Source: Dichetophora obliterata (taxonomy: Eukaryota > Arthropoda > Insecta > Diptera > Sciomyzidae). Taken from it: 64,000 bases of DNA. Shown piece after piece: positions 25,250-35,884 of the stretch. Where the stretch lies: contig OY986438.1 in NCBI GenBank assembly GCA_963920525.1, forward strand, positions 192,351,462 to 192,415,461. Reading direction: 5' to 3'. Made by a program: the position numbers and the translations under genes. Under the pieces are notes generated by a model. It saw only the letters and a program-made list of their open reading frames with translations. It searched no databases and was not told where the DNA came from. Numbering within the stretch: position 1 is the first letter of the stretch; the number at the start of each line of letters is the position of its first letter.

Positions 25250-26779
25250 TAATGTTACCAACTATACTTACTTTGTAAGTATCATACTTATTTTCAGCTT
25301 CATATACTTACTAAAATTCCATGCTTATAAGTATACTTACTTTTAAGATTTATACTTATTCATGCTTACTTTTCAGCTCTGGTTGAACTTTTGCTTGCAA
25401 AAGCATAAAAAATTTGGAAATTGGAGTCAGCAGCGTTAAAAATACAGACACTGGAGTAAATTTTATTTGTAAAAAATAATATTGAATACAGCTGTATCGA
25501 ATTTTACAAATTTTTAAAGACAAGACTTGACATATTAATCAACATTTCCAGCCAAGACAAATACGATTCCAAGCAAAAATAAAACAAACCAGTTAATGTA
25601 GCACTGTCAATTCAGTGACAGCGAGGGCTAATAATGATAAATTTGCTTTGATCTCTGTATACATTTTAGGCTGGGTCGATTTGTTTGGAGGTTAAAAAAT
25701 TGATGTTGCCTGGTCGATAGGGGCCATAGGGGTGCAATTTACCCTATCACATCTTCAATTTTGTGAATTTTTCTTTAGGAATTTTTTTCCAAAAATGTTT
25801 GTATATAAACGTGCACAGATAGAAAAAACTGTTTTAAGTGCACCTCTATCGCCCCCCTTTTTTTTAATAACTTTTCATGCCCGATCCAGGAAAATCGCTC
25901 AAATCATTTGAATCTGATTTTTTAATTTTATTTTTATTTTACTACTTTGAAAGTACGTGCTACTTTTAACTTTTTGTTATGCTTTTGTTTGTTTTCAAAC
26001 TATTTTATATATGTAATATACCTACCGAACCATATGTGAATGTTTTGCGTAAAGTGATAGTTTTGAGTACGTTTTCGGAAAGAAATTTCTTTTTTGCAAA
26101 TTTTTGTATTTTTTTTTAATTTGTATGATCAATGTTCTTGCTAGAGAAGAATAAATTCGTGAAAATTTATTCCATAACAAAATGTTAATTTTTAAAAAGT
26201 GCATTTCTATAGTTAGTTTTTTACTCGTTTTCGAAAAAAGGTTCGCTTTTGAGAGGCAATTCAGTCCAGCAAATGAGTTAATGTTAAAAAATTGTTAATG
26301 TATGAATGCCGAAAAATAACTTTTCAATACTTTTTTTCAGCTTTTTTCCGAACAAAAAATAGACAGTTGATGATTCTTTTATTAACTCACTTCTGAAGAA
26401 AAAAAGGTTCGCTTTTGAGAGGCAATTTAGTCCGACGAATGAGTCCAAAAAGGTTCATTTATGAGTTTTGGTTCACTGGATATGAACTGCAAATATATAA
26501 AATTAATTTTTTTTATCAGAAGAATTTTGGTTTTAGTTAGATTGCCTACACAAAACTTTCCGAGAATAACAAAAAGAGGGCGTGACAACACTTACGGAAT
26601 ATTGTGGGTTCTATTAGTTCTTATATTAGTAAATAATATCAAGAAAATATTAAAACTTTTTTCTAAGGTGATATACTTACTTATACTTATTTTTAAAAAT
26701 TATACTTACAAATACTTACTTTTCAGTGTTCTAAGTAGCAAATTTACTTATTTTTTAATAACATGAGTTGGTAGCATTA
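25250..26779. mobile_element. hAT-type non-autonomous element, 1.53 kb, 8-bp duplication
   Basis: The 8-bp target duplication AGCATAAC lies at 25242-25249 and 26780-26787. Terminal inverted repeats are TAATGTTACCAACT and TAATGCTACCAACT. Just inside both ends lie many TATACTTACTTA-like subterminal repeats, typical of transposase binding clusters. A direct repeat with AGGTTCGCTTTTGAGAGGC occurs at about 26239 and again at about 26404. The longest frame (26461-26766, 101 codons) is AT-driven and unrecognised. No transposase remains. Confidence 0.85.
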
Positions 26780-26787
26780 AGCATAAC

Positions 26788-27615
26788 CTTTCTTTTGGTA
26801 TCCATAATAACTAGTATTGTAGGAAAATATAAAAAATTACAAGTTTTCAGGACAATTTTTACAACTTTGGACCCTCATAACTTCTAAACCAGATGATAAC
26901 TGCCATTCATTTTTTCAGATTTGGAATGAGAAGCCCTAAATATGTTTTTTCCACAAAAAAAGTGAATAAAATTAATTTTTGCTAAAAGTAAAATATGCAG
27001 GAATTTTTAACATCATAATTTCAACAATTTTTCTATTACTATTGTAATAATTTTTATAACTTTCACTTTCTGAATTCGAAATAATATCGTCAACAAAAAC
27101 AGTTTTGCGATTTTTGTAAATTTGCTTTACTGCATATTTTATAAACACCTGCCTACATTTCTGCACATGTTGTTTTTTTATATCTCTTTTTGTTAAGAAT
27201 GATTTCAAATAAGCTATGCCGCGAAGTACTAAAAGTGCTTTGAAAAAGTTCAGTTTTTTTGCTTTACTGAAAAGTTACTGGAAAACCCAAAAGTTTTTTG
27301 TTGGCGCAGCGACGATATGAATTTCAATATTACTTTTTCTTTTAAAACATTGTTCCTTGTACTGATCTCACTCTCACTGATCTCATTTTTGTTTAATATG
27401 AATTTTTATAATAAGCTTATGTTTACGATTAATACATAATTTTCTGCTAATGAAACTCATGTTCCTTATGAACTTTAAAAAAATTTACTTTTATATGAAA
27501 TAATAAAACTCTATGTATAAAGCAAGCATCAAATGCAGATGACAAAAATTAAAACATTCATTAAACTTTTCTTAAAAATACAATTAGTATTATAATTAAA
27601 ATATTTCTTTCATTA
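26788..27615. other. AT-rich stretch with a local duplicate
   Basis: A segment near 27470-27530 (ATGAACTTTAAAAAAATTTA then TATGAAATAATAAAACTCTATG) is repeated right after the hAT element at 29043-29095. The hAT therefore inserted in or beside a pre-existing tandem duplication. No gene seen. Confidence 0.5.
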
Positions 27616-28102
27616 TACTCATGCAGCGACGGATCTGGAAAAAATCTTGGGGGGGGGGGGGTAAATTACCAAATTCACACATTTTCGATTTGAGAAAATG
27701 TTGTCTTTTTACAAATAAAAAATTGTACTTTTTTGAATTGAAATTATCGAATTGTGTAAGAAGCAATTTTCCCAGACACATACACGCACATTTCCGTATT
27801 TATTTATATTTCCCTTTTTCTGGAATATCTTAGCGAAAAGTAAATAAAAACTCTAAATTTGACTAATTTTGGAATTAAGGTTGATTTATTAAAATTTTTC
27901 ACATTTATTCCATTATAAAACATTGCACAATTATATTTTCAAATATGTGCAATGAAAAAACATAGTACTTTTCAATAAAAAAATAAAGGAATTTGAAACT
28001 TATTGTTCTGACGTTACGACTATGATATGGTACACTATGAAAAATAAATGAACAATACAAAATGTATACTGATTATTAGATAGTCATTAGATAGAGACAA
28101 AA

Positions 28103-28555
28103 TTATATGACAAAATCATCGCAGCGCTTCTTTTTTGCGGCAAAGTTATCAATAACTTCGTTAATATTTATTTTAATGTCTCTATGAATATGCAATAATG
28201 CGAGTCCATTCAATCGTTCTTGATGCATAGTTGAACGTAACCATGTTTTTAATCGTCGCAGTGTAGAAAAACTTCGCTCAGCTGTTGCTACACTGATAGG
28301 AAGCGTGGCAAAGATAGCAAACGTTTTAGAAATTAGTGGAAAAATGTCATTGTCACAAAGAGTAAAAACGGTGTTGATATCATTAACCTTAGTTTCGCTC
28401 TCCCATTTACACTGCCAAATTTGAAGTTCATGAAATAATTGAATTGGAATTAGTTCCTTATTACCGTCACAAAATGGAATTATTATCTTAGAAATGTTAA
28501 CACTCAAATTGACAAACGTACACACAAATGACGTCACAAAACAAAAAAAAAACAA
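28103..28555 (-). pseudogene. hAT transposase C-terminal dimerisation remnant
   Basis: A 150-residue minus-strand frame. From about residue 75 it reads as the conserved hAT C-terminal (dimerisation) region: ATLPISVATAERSFSTLRRL, then a WLRSTMHQERLNGLALLHIH segment, ending in a basic tail. This resembles the C-terminus of ZMYM/SCAN-like hAT transposases and their domesticated relatives. The N-terminal zinc finger and catalytic acidic residues of a full ~600-residue enzyme are absent, so it cannot catalyse transposition. The first ~30 residues are hydrophobic and AT-driven and probably not original coding sequence. Domestication cannot be excluded, but the surrounding 8-bp duplication and terminal repeats argue for a plain relic. 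Confidence 0.85.
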
Positions 28556-28577
28556 ATTTTTTTTAAAGTACTAAAAT

Positions 28578-28816
28578 AATTGAAGCGCTCTCGCGAATAA
28601 CGTTGTAAACGACAAAATTGTAATTGTTCACTTGTATTTATTTTACAAGCACTTTTATTCATTTTTATTAACTTTTTTTAGTATGCGATAAAAATACCCC
28701 AAACTGCTCAACTGCTTACTCAGTTCTGTTTATATATAATATAAGAGAGTGATTCTCACAGTTATTTGCAAAAAAAAAATGTCGTCTACAACGTTATTCG
28801 CGATTATGCTTCAATT
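28578..28816. mobile_element. 239-bp MITE inside the hAT element
   Basis: Inverted ends carry AATTGAAGC followed by TCGCGAATAACGTTGT on the left and the matching complement ACAACGTTATTCGCGA then GCTTCAATT on the right, with one or two mismatches. It lies entirely inside the 27624-29038 hAT element, upstream of the transposase remnant. Target duplication not resolved. No coding. Confidence 0.75.
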
Positions 28817-29307
28817 GTTGAAATCAATAAAAAAACTTTATATCAATACCTCTGACCATTTTTTTTTTGTAGTATTCTTTCAAAAAACGCCTTTAGAATC
28901 GCTTATGTATACATAAAAGTACTCTTAAGTTGTGGGTACAATTATTTACTTCAAATAAAATATTAAAAAGTAAAGTATTTAAAAGTTCTTGGGGGGTAAT
29001 TACCCCCTTTACCCCCCCCCCCCTTGTATCCGCGCCTGTACTCATGAACTTTAAAAAATTTACTTTTATATGAAATAATAAAACACTATGCAAATTTTAC
29101 TTGAATTTTTCTAAACAGTCGCTATAGTAGAAGCTCCAACTTCAGATGATAAATTGCCGAATAAAGAACTTTTTTGAATCATTGGTTTTATATAACTAGT
29201 TGTAAACTAATTAAAACATGACTATTTGCCAACTACTCAGGAAAGGTTAAACTAGAAACTAGTAAAAATTTGGCAATATATGGTTTGTTTACAACTATTC
29301 ACAACAA

Positions 29308-29648
29308 GTGACGGCCGTAGCCTAGTGGGTAGAGTGCGTGGCGCCTAAGCTAAAGAACTGCGGTAGCCCGAGTTCAATTCCAGCTCAGACAGAAAGTTTT
29401 TTCAATTGAATTAATTTTTCTGTTCGTTCGTCACCTCTCTGCAGACAATGGCAAACCTCAGAGAGTAGAAATTGTCATGTAAAGCTTCTTGAGAACAGAA
29501 GCCGTTCGGAGTCGGCATAAAACACGTAGGTCCAGGTCTCCGTCATTTGTGATCAAACATTTAATAACACGCACAACACAATTGATCCATAGAAGCTAGG
29601 CCAAAGTCCTTCCAAGGGCTGCAATGGCCAGTGTATTTATTATATTTA
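29308..29648 (+). mobile_element. tRNA-derived SINE with perfect 12-bp target duplication
   Basis: The element is bounded by TATTCACAACAA at 29296-29307 and 29649-29660. The 5' head carries pol III A and B boxes, TAGCCTAGTGGGTAGAG at about 29318 and AGTTCAATTCC about 50 bp on. The body ends in a tail with GCCGTTCGGAGTCGGCATAA and CACGTAGGTCC, similar to a LINE 3' tail I recall from other fly genomes, then a short TTTATTATATTTA end. SINEs of this build are copied by a partner LINE sharing the 3' tail. The perfect duplication suggests a fairly recent insertion. Confidence 0.88.
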
Positions 29649-29867
29649 TATTCACAACAAACTAGAATGTAACTGACTATAACTTTATATATTATAAACT
29701 AGATTTTATCTGTTCAGAATAAGACATTTGATATTTTCTATGACATCGCCATGTTAAAGATACTAGTTGGGTATATGAAAAAAAGACGATCTTGAACTAG
29801 TACTGGTCAGTTTTCAACTAGTATGCAGACTGGTTTTAAACTAGTTGGTTATATTGCAGGGTTTATT

Positions 29868-30065
29868 GAAAAGCACAAAAAGTTTCGTCAAAATCAAAGA
29901 ACTCCTATTTTGGTAATTCTTTTTCGTACTTTGCTAAATTTTTAATATTTGTCCATACATAATTTACCATTATTCGTAAAAACTTAATTTTTTTAAACCT
30001 TCATAACTTTCTTGTTTATTAAAAAGTACAGATAATATTTGAGAAATAAAAAGTTAATATTTCAA
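29868..30065. repeat. dispersed repeat, permuted partner of 24815-25020
   Basis: Starts with TTATTGAAAAGCACAAAAAG, GTTTCGTCAAAATCAAAG and AACTCCTATTTT. It is followed by CTTTTTCGTACTTTGCTAAA, the reverse block order of the first copy. Confidence 0.7.
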
Positions 30066-31338
30066 ATAAAATTACAAATTTTTTTTTGTTTTGTTTATAC
30101 TTGTGAAAATTTGCAAATTTTTCAGTTTTTACGTGTTTTTATACAAAAAATAAATGTACTCAAAAAAATTAGTTACATGAGCAAACTATAATGTAAAATA
30201 ATATTTTGTACTGTTTTTTGAAAAACATGCTAAATTTTTTTAAACATTAACTTATTTTAAATTACATGATTTTCTTCAAATAAAAAAGGTGTAGTAGAAA
30301 GGCCTCGCATTTATTTATTATTAAAGATATCTTAAAAATCTTTTATATTTTATGTAACTGAGTTATATCGTTCTGTATTGCTGAAATTTTTTAAGAAAAA
30401 ACAACAATCCTTTTTTTTTATATCTGTACCCATTCGATGAATTGTGTGGTAGCTTACTGTCATCAGTGTTGTCATCTGTGATTGAGGTGTATTGTATATT
30501 GACGTTAGATTCCTTTCAGCTGTATTTAGAAAATAGTCGGTTACGTCATTTGTCAATTTACCAGTGGGATCTTAATGTGCAACAAATAACCCAACACAGC
30601 GTAGTGAAGTTGAGAAATTGTTGTTCTTGATATTTATTTTGATGCTATTTTGTGTAGTATTTTTTTAGTACTTTTGTTGTACTCTCATTTTTATTTTCAC
30701 ATCTAGAGATTATGACAAAGTCTCCTCTACTACTGCAAACTCGACTTCTCAGCATTGCTGCAACATAACAGACGACGACGAATTGAGTACGTAGCGGATG
30801 TAGCACACTCTACCGGTAGACAGACGGTGGGCCACCACCACCGCCTTCCATCTCTCCACCATTGTCGATGTATCACAGCAAGTACAAAAAAAACCTCTTA
30901 ACGCACAGTACAAAATGAAAATGCAATCTTTGTGAGTCCACCTACTTTTGAGGGTGGTTGGCAAGTAGTGGTGGTTGGCTGTCTGTCTGGCAGGTTAACC
31001 TTGAAATTTTTCAGTTCCACTAAGTTAACCATGGCAATACCAAAGAATATTAGACTATACTTTTCCCACTGAATTATCTGCTCACATTAACCTCACCTAA
31101 TTAATGTCGAAAGCAAAAAAAAAAAAAACAAAACTGAAATTGTTGCTTCAATTAAATTTGAGTTATCTCTTAGAAAAAAAAATACAAAACTAGCTTACAG
31201 CTATTTGCACAAACTTTTTGTATAGCTCTTTTATTGAGATTTTATTTTATTATAAACTTTCTAGACACATGAACGCATTTTCGAACGTGTTAGCTGTAAA
31301 TCCGGCATGCATGTGGGCGGAATCATGTGGTGTATGTG
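30066..31338. other. unique stretch, no gene recognised
   Basis: Short frames only (62-71 codons). About 30720-31030 is richer in G+C and contains a CCACCACCACCGCC run, with a 71-codon minus-strand frame of no recognised family. No terminal repeats found. Confidence 0.35.
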
Positions 31339-31836
31339 CATGGGCGTCCGCAGGATTTGTTCTAGGGGGAAGGCAAAGGCATAAAGGAATCTGGAATGAG
31401 CATAAGCAAAATGTAGCCTATATAATGCTATTTACTACGATTTTTGGTACTAATTTTTTTATCATGATACGCACAATACACCGGTTGACATACGCTTGTA
31501 CACATAAGGAAATTAAATATATTTTAAAGATGTAATACATTTAAATAATTTTTTACAAAAGCAAATGTCCTTAGTAGTTAAGTAAACTAAATAATGTGAG
31601 GTCTCCTTTATCCTAATGGAATGAAATGAAATCGCATTAATTTCTATTGAGCTCCCAAGTTTTCAACTTTTCAAATAAGAAAACAAAAATTTAAGCATAT
31701 TTAACAATAGCTGCGTTCCTTTCGCCTTTACTTAATCGCGATAACAAATTTTCTCAAAGGAACGGCCAGAAAAACGACTCGTAGAGAGCACTACCGTTGC
31801 AGTCAAAGTCACGATACAATAACTATTATATATACA

Positions 31837-32700
31837 GGGTTGTCCATATTCGAAGCGCCCATCTGGCAACACTGTAACTTTCCGCAGTGATGCCAAATCG
31901 ACTAATGACATACCGCGTTTGAAGCGTCATTCCAAGCAAATGTTTACAATGGAACAGTACACGCCACGCGAACGCTCTAAAATTGTTGAAATTTACATTC
32001 AACAAAACAAGTCAATAGTGAAAACTCAACGTGCTTTCAAAAAAATAAATAAAGTGAAAAGTGCGCCTTCCAAGAAAACGGTAAACAAACAAAATTGCCG
32101 TATTTATGCCACTGAAAATCCACAAGAAATTCAAGAGGTACCTCTTCACGATGCAAAAGTCACTGTTTGGTGCGGCGTTTGTGCTAAAATGCTCATTGGG
32201 CCGTTCTTTTTCGAAGATGATAATGGCCACAGAGTTATTGTCAATCAGGAGCGTTATCGCGATATGATAAACAATTTTTTCATGCCAATCGTTCGTCGAA
32301 AGCGTATCAGGCACTACTGGTTTCAACAAGACCGCGCCACCACACACAAGCCGCACTACAATCGATTTTTTGAAGCAATTGTTCCCTGGTCGTTTGATGT
32401 CAAAAAATGGTGATTTCGATTGGCCGCCAAGATCACCAGATTTAACGCCTCCAGACTTCTTTTTGTGGGGTTATTTGAAATCAAAGGTTTACGTCAACAA
32501 GCCAAAGACCCTAGAAGAGCTGAAAACCAACATCCGTCAAGAAATAACCGCCATTCCCATCGAAATGTTGAAGAAAACCATGGAAAATGCTGCAAAACGG
32601 GCACAATATGTCGTAGAGGCCAATGGCGACCACTTACGAGATATCATATTCAAGAAATAATGTAAGCAAATCTACTTGAACCCAATTAAATGATATTTAT
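31837..32700 (+). mobile_element. mariner/Tc1-type element, left end visible, right end lost
   Basis: Begins near TATACAGGGTTGTCCATATT, a typical mariner-like terminus after a TA. No matching complementary terminus was found downstream of the coding region, so the right end seems truncated near the LINE fragment. It encodes the broken transposase at 31949-32660. Confidence 0.7.
31949..32660 (+). pseudogene. mariner-like transposase, internally deleted and frameshifted
   Basis: Starts at ATG 31949 (MEQYTPRERSKIVEIYIQQN, helix-turn-helix region). After about 45 codons it jumps straight to the catalytic core (NKQNCRIYATENPQ). Roughly 120-130 codons are missing: the second helix-turn-helix and the strand carrying the first catalytic Asp. 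The break falls at a VN/VNKQNC-like repeat, suggesting deletion between short homologies. The second Asp is present in YWFQQDRATTHK and the third acidic region in SPDLTPPDFFLWGYLK. A frameshift around 32390-32400 separates these parts (the second frame begins before PGRLMSKNGDFDWPP and stops at 32660). Catalytically dead; family assignment is secure from the core motifs. Confidence 0.88.
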
Positions 32701-32754
32701 GACGAACAGACAAAAAATTGTGGTTTCTTTAGGTTTAGTTCTGTTTTTTTGTTT

Positions 32755-33050
32755 TAGTTGGCGCTACAGCCGTATCTCGGTCTTGTGCTCATCTCGTTTG
32801 CTGGCACCAATTAGAAATTTCAAGCTTCGTCGGGTTGTTTTCTACTTGGTCTTTCTAACGAAGATGCGGTCGTTGACCGCCGCTGGATACCGAATGGAAT
32901 ATTTTCCTCACTGGAGCATCGTCTTTCATGCGCTGAACATGACAGCCAGCAGCCCTGACGCAAATGGGTCCATTGATTTTTCGAAGAATCTTTCTCTCGA
33001 GGGCTTCTTAAGTCTTTTCATGTGAACATCTTTTCAAGCGCAACTTACAT
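32755..33050 (-). pseudogene. LINE ORF2 C-terminal relic, antisense
   Basis: On the minus strand, with frameshifts and stops, it gives motifs typical of the C-terminal end of RTE/CR1-type LINE polyproteins: HV-RMKDDAPVRKIFHS, then a (W)KDQVE-like segment, then ISNWCQQTR and AQDRD-AVAP. The 3' end on that strand runs into AACTAAAACAAAAAAAC, a plausible A-rich tail. It is a 5'-truncated LINE scrap embedded in the 31339-33192 hAT element. Confidence 0.7.
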
Positions 33051-33192
33051 TTTAGAAAGTTTTTTGCTTCTCTCTTAAAATCTTTTAATTTAAACTTACG
33101 GCTTTTTTTATTTAATATAAAGATATATAAAAAATTTGCACTACCTAAGGGGGGGAGCAAGATCCCTCCCCTTACCCCTTTGGACGCCCATG

Positions 33193-34370
33193 TGTATATG
33201 TATATGTGTGTGAGTACTTTAGCTTTTTATATCTAAGCATATACCTATATAGCCCTCAAACTGCACCTTGTATTGAGCTAATGGCTTAAATAATATATGA
33301 TAGGGTGGCGTGTGCATTGCGTGCCTTTGTAGCAGATTGTCCTTGGATCTTTACGTTTGTCTCTCTGTCTAGCTGTCTGTTTGACTGGCTGGCTTTTCTC
33401 TGTCTGTCTAGCAATGCACCTCCATTACTTCAGCCGCAATGTCTAGCCCAAAATTCTGATTGTCTGGCTGGCTCGAAATTATTGGCAGGTTTTTCTATTT
33501 GTGTTTTTTGTTTTTCTTTTTAGTGTCCTTGAATCTGTATTTGCTCTATTTGTAACCAAATTTTCTGTTGATATGTTGTTGGTTTCGTGTTGTCGTTGTT
33601 GGCATGTTGCTATTGCTGTCACTGCATTGGCCAGTTCAACCGGCTTGTTGCTTTTGCGTTGGCGGTTGACGCTGTATATATGGCAAAAACAAAATATTCA
33701 CAAAGAAAATACAACAAAAATGCAAATGATTACAAGGGTAGGTGGGGTGACAAAAAAATTTCAATGTCAAATTTTTCATAACCACAATTTTTCGGCCTTT
33801 TCTCGTTTAATGGTCACTGCGAAGGGTTGACTTTATGATTACGACGAGGGTGGTTCTTGTTATGCTCAGTGCGCAACAAGACTCCCTTCGAAGGATGGCA
33901 GAGGATGGCGAAAAATTAATTGCAATCACGTGGAAGCTAACTTTGTCGCGTCAAACACTTTCAAGCAGCTTGGTAATAAAATTGGCGGCATCAAAAACGA
34001 AAGATCTAATCGAAGGGACTAAACATTGTTTGTGGGGAGAGGTGCAAAGTTTTAATTGAAAAATAATTTCTGGTTGTCATCACGCTTCAAAAGAAACACA
34101 AAAAAGCCTTTCTATGCGTCGCAGTGATTTAAGTCTGCCGCTTAAATGCGGCAACCAAGTCGCAAGGGACACTTTAACTCCAGGCTGTTTGTAGCGCTTC
34201 TGGCTGCGTACTTTTGGGCTGACAGCTGACTTATGAGTGGGTACGAATATTTTAATAGCAATGAGAAACAAGAGCTCAGAATAAATTTTAAAAGTTTAGT
34301 CCACGATATGATCAATTTGCGGTTTTAAATTTAGAACTTTTCTCACTAAGAACCTTGAAAAATTTTGCTC
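33193..34370. other. unique pyrimidine-rich island, no gene recognised
   Basis: Richer in G+C than its surroundings, with CTGTCTG and CTGGCTGG runs around 33350-33480. Frames of 72, 109, 64, 74 and 63 codons overlap on both strands without known motifs. This looks like unique host intronic or intergenic DNA. I cannot exclude a short unrecognised exon. Confidence 0.35.
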
Positions 34371-34930
34371 AGGTACGTAGCCAGGATTTTCCATGGGAAG
34401 CAGGGGTTTTGATTGCATAAATGTATTGTTGGCTACAGGATATTTTAAAGAAGAAGACAAACATAATTTTCAAACCAGTTGTCGGTTCGAGCAAAATGCG
34501 TACTGCTTATAGCCAAAACGACCATATGAAATAGAACAAAATCAATCAGATTTCTTTTGTGGTTTTCATCCAAAAATATGGTCTTATTAAAGAAATGTAG
34601 AAAATCCTCTTAAAGCCCTGCATTTTTTTATTAGTTAAATTACATAGTTTTAAGAAGAGTCTTCTTGATTTTCATAAGAAAACTTTTTAGAACTACAAAA
34701 AAGTCATATTAAAAATATGCGATTTTCGTAAATTTAAAATTTTGCTAAATTTAAAGGTTCATTTCTTGATACTTAATTAGGAAATTTTATTGATTTAATA
34801 AGAATTCGGTGTGGAATTAAATAAAAAAAATCTTGTTGATTTTTGTAGCCGCAATTTTGCAGCTATCGTAATAAAATTAAAAAAAGGTTATATTAAAAAA
34901 ATGCAGATCAAGTTCAAGAATGTGCAAAAT
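34371..34930. other. AT-rich stretch with a one-ended hAT-like terminus
   Basis: CAGGTACGTAGCCAGGATTT at about 34372 resembles a hAT end (compare CAGGGTCGTAGCCAGGA at 38684 on the other strand). No partner end or 8-bp duplication was found. No gene seen. Confidence 0.35.
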
Positions 34931-35165
34931 TGGATCAAAACCACACCTAACTCCCATGCAAACTGATTTTATCAAAACTTATATCTCTTCAAATTCCACA
35001 AAATTTAATATATTAACTTGGAATTTTGCACACATGCATCGGTGTGAAATATTCATCACACATTTAAAATTTTTCAAAATCTGATGAAAATCATGCCTAC
35101 CTCCCATACAAAGTGACTTTACCAAAACGGTAAAATCTCTTGAAACGTCACAAGAAATAATATAA
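34930..35165. repeat. ~150-bp tandem repeat split by the 35.2-kb element
   Basis: CTCCCAT(G/A)CAAA anchors lie at 34951 and 35101. A third, CTCCCATACATA at 36953, would be 152 bp further on if the 1.7-kb insertion (35166-36862 plus one TAA) is removed. Units share blocks around TATCAAAACTTATATCTCTT and ACCAAAACGGTAAAATCTCTT. The array existed before the insertion. Confidence 0.75.
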
Positions 35166-35664
35166 CACGGTGTTACAAAAAATATTTTTTTTTTCTGTCC
35201 TATGAACCAAATGCACATATTCGGAAAGAGGGGAAAAAATAAAAATACACGTGTATCGTCGATTTTCATGTACACGTCAGAATTTTTTTTTTTTAAGTTT
35301 GAAGTATAAAGCTCGTAGTGGCCTATGTGGAAGCCTTTGGACCGATTTTTAACCCTTTTTCAGTGATCTAATCGAGCTGATTTTTTGCAGGCAGACTCGT
35401 GGAAATGTCTGTAGCACGTCAAATTTTTTAAAAATAATTTTTATCAATTCTCAGATTTTCCCCAATTTTTATTATTTTTGAAAAAAAAATATTTTTTTCA
35501 CTTTTCTTAGCATAACTTGAAGGGACTCCAAATTTTTAAACTACTAAAGCGTTAGGAAAAAAAAATGTTTTTTGACCCATTCTACTCGATATAGTTGTAG
35601 TTAATCAATAGTAACCTTCTAACACTAAACAGTATTTGACTTTTACAACACTTACAACTGGTCT

Positions 35665-35800
35665 AGGGGCCCTCATACTACATGTCCATCCAACTTCCAT
35701 CGGACATGTCCATCCGCCTTGATTTCTTGCACACGAACGATACTACATGTGTGATGACTTGACAGGTCGGATGGACATGTAGTATCGTTTGAGGGCCCCT
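35665..35800. repeat. 136-bp hairpin MITE inside the 35.2-kb element
   Basis: Begins AGGGGCCCTCATACTACATG and ends with the complement of AGGGGCCCTCAAACGATACT. Both halves also carry ACTACATGTCCATCC or its complement. Flanked by TCT on both sides (possible 3-bp duplication). Related blocks (TACATGTCC-CCCGACCTGTCAA) recur at about 46800-46850. It lies just upstream of the coding region. Confidence 0.75.
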
Positions 35801-35884
35801 TCTGACAGATGAAATAAGGAATTGCAATATTGTTTTAAGTTCTGTTGTGCGAAAACGTATTTCTATATATTTCATCTGAAAAAA

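Larger units (their letters stand above)
27624..29038 (-). mobile_element. hAT element, 1.4 kb, internally deleted, 8-bp duplication
   Basis: Perfect 8-bp target duplication TACTCATG at 27616-27623 and 29039-29046. The left end CAGCGACGGATCT and the reverse complement of the right end CAGGCGCGGATAC form short inverted repeats. Each is followed by a long G run on its own inward strand (13 G at about 27649-27661; a matching C run at about 29011-29023). Only the C-terminal part of a transposase remains, on the minus strand. A 239-bp MITE lies upstream of that coding remnant. This is a non-autonomous derivative. Confidence 0.92.
31339..33192. mobile_element. hAT-type element, 1.85 kb, host of other insertions
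   Basis: The left end CATGGGCGTCCGCAGGA and the reverse complement of the right end CATGGGCGTCCAAAGG share an 11-bp inverted repeat. Flanks TGTATGTG (31331-31338) and TGTATATG (33193-33200) form an 8-bp target duplication with one mismatch. As in the 27.6-kb hAT, G runs lie just inside the termini. The interior holds a deleted mariner (from about 31837) and an antisense LINE 3' fragment (32755-33050). No hAT transposase remains. Confidence 0.82.

Noticed and set aside
32012..32356. 114-codon minus-strand gene
   Set aside because: Antisense shadow of the mariner transposase.
33305..33830. Host exon in the pyrimidine-rich island
   Set aside because: Overlapping frames in several registers with no known motif or clear splice signals.
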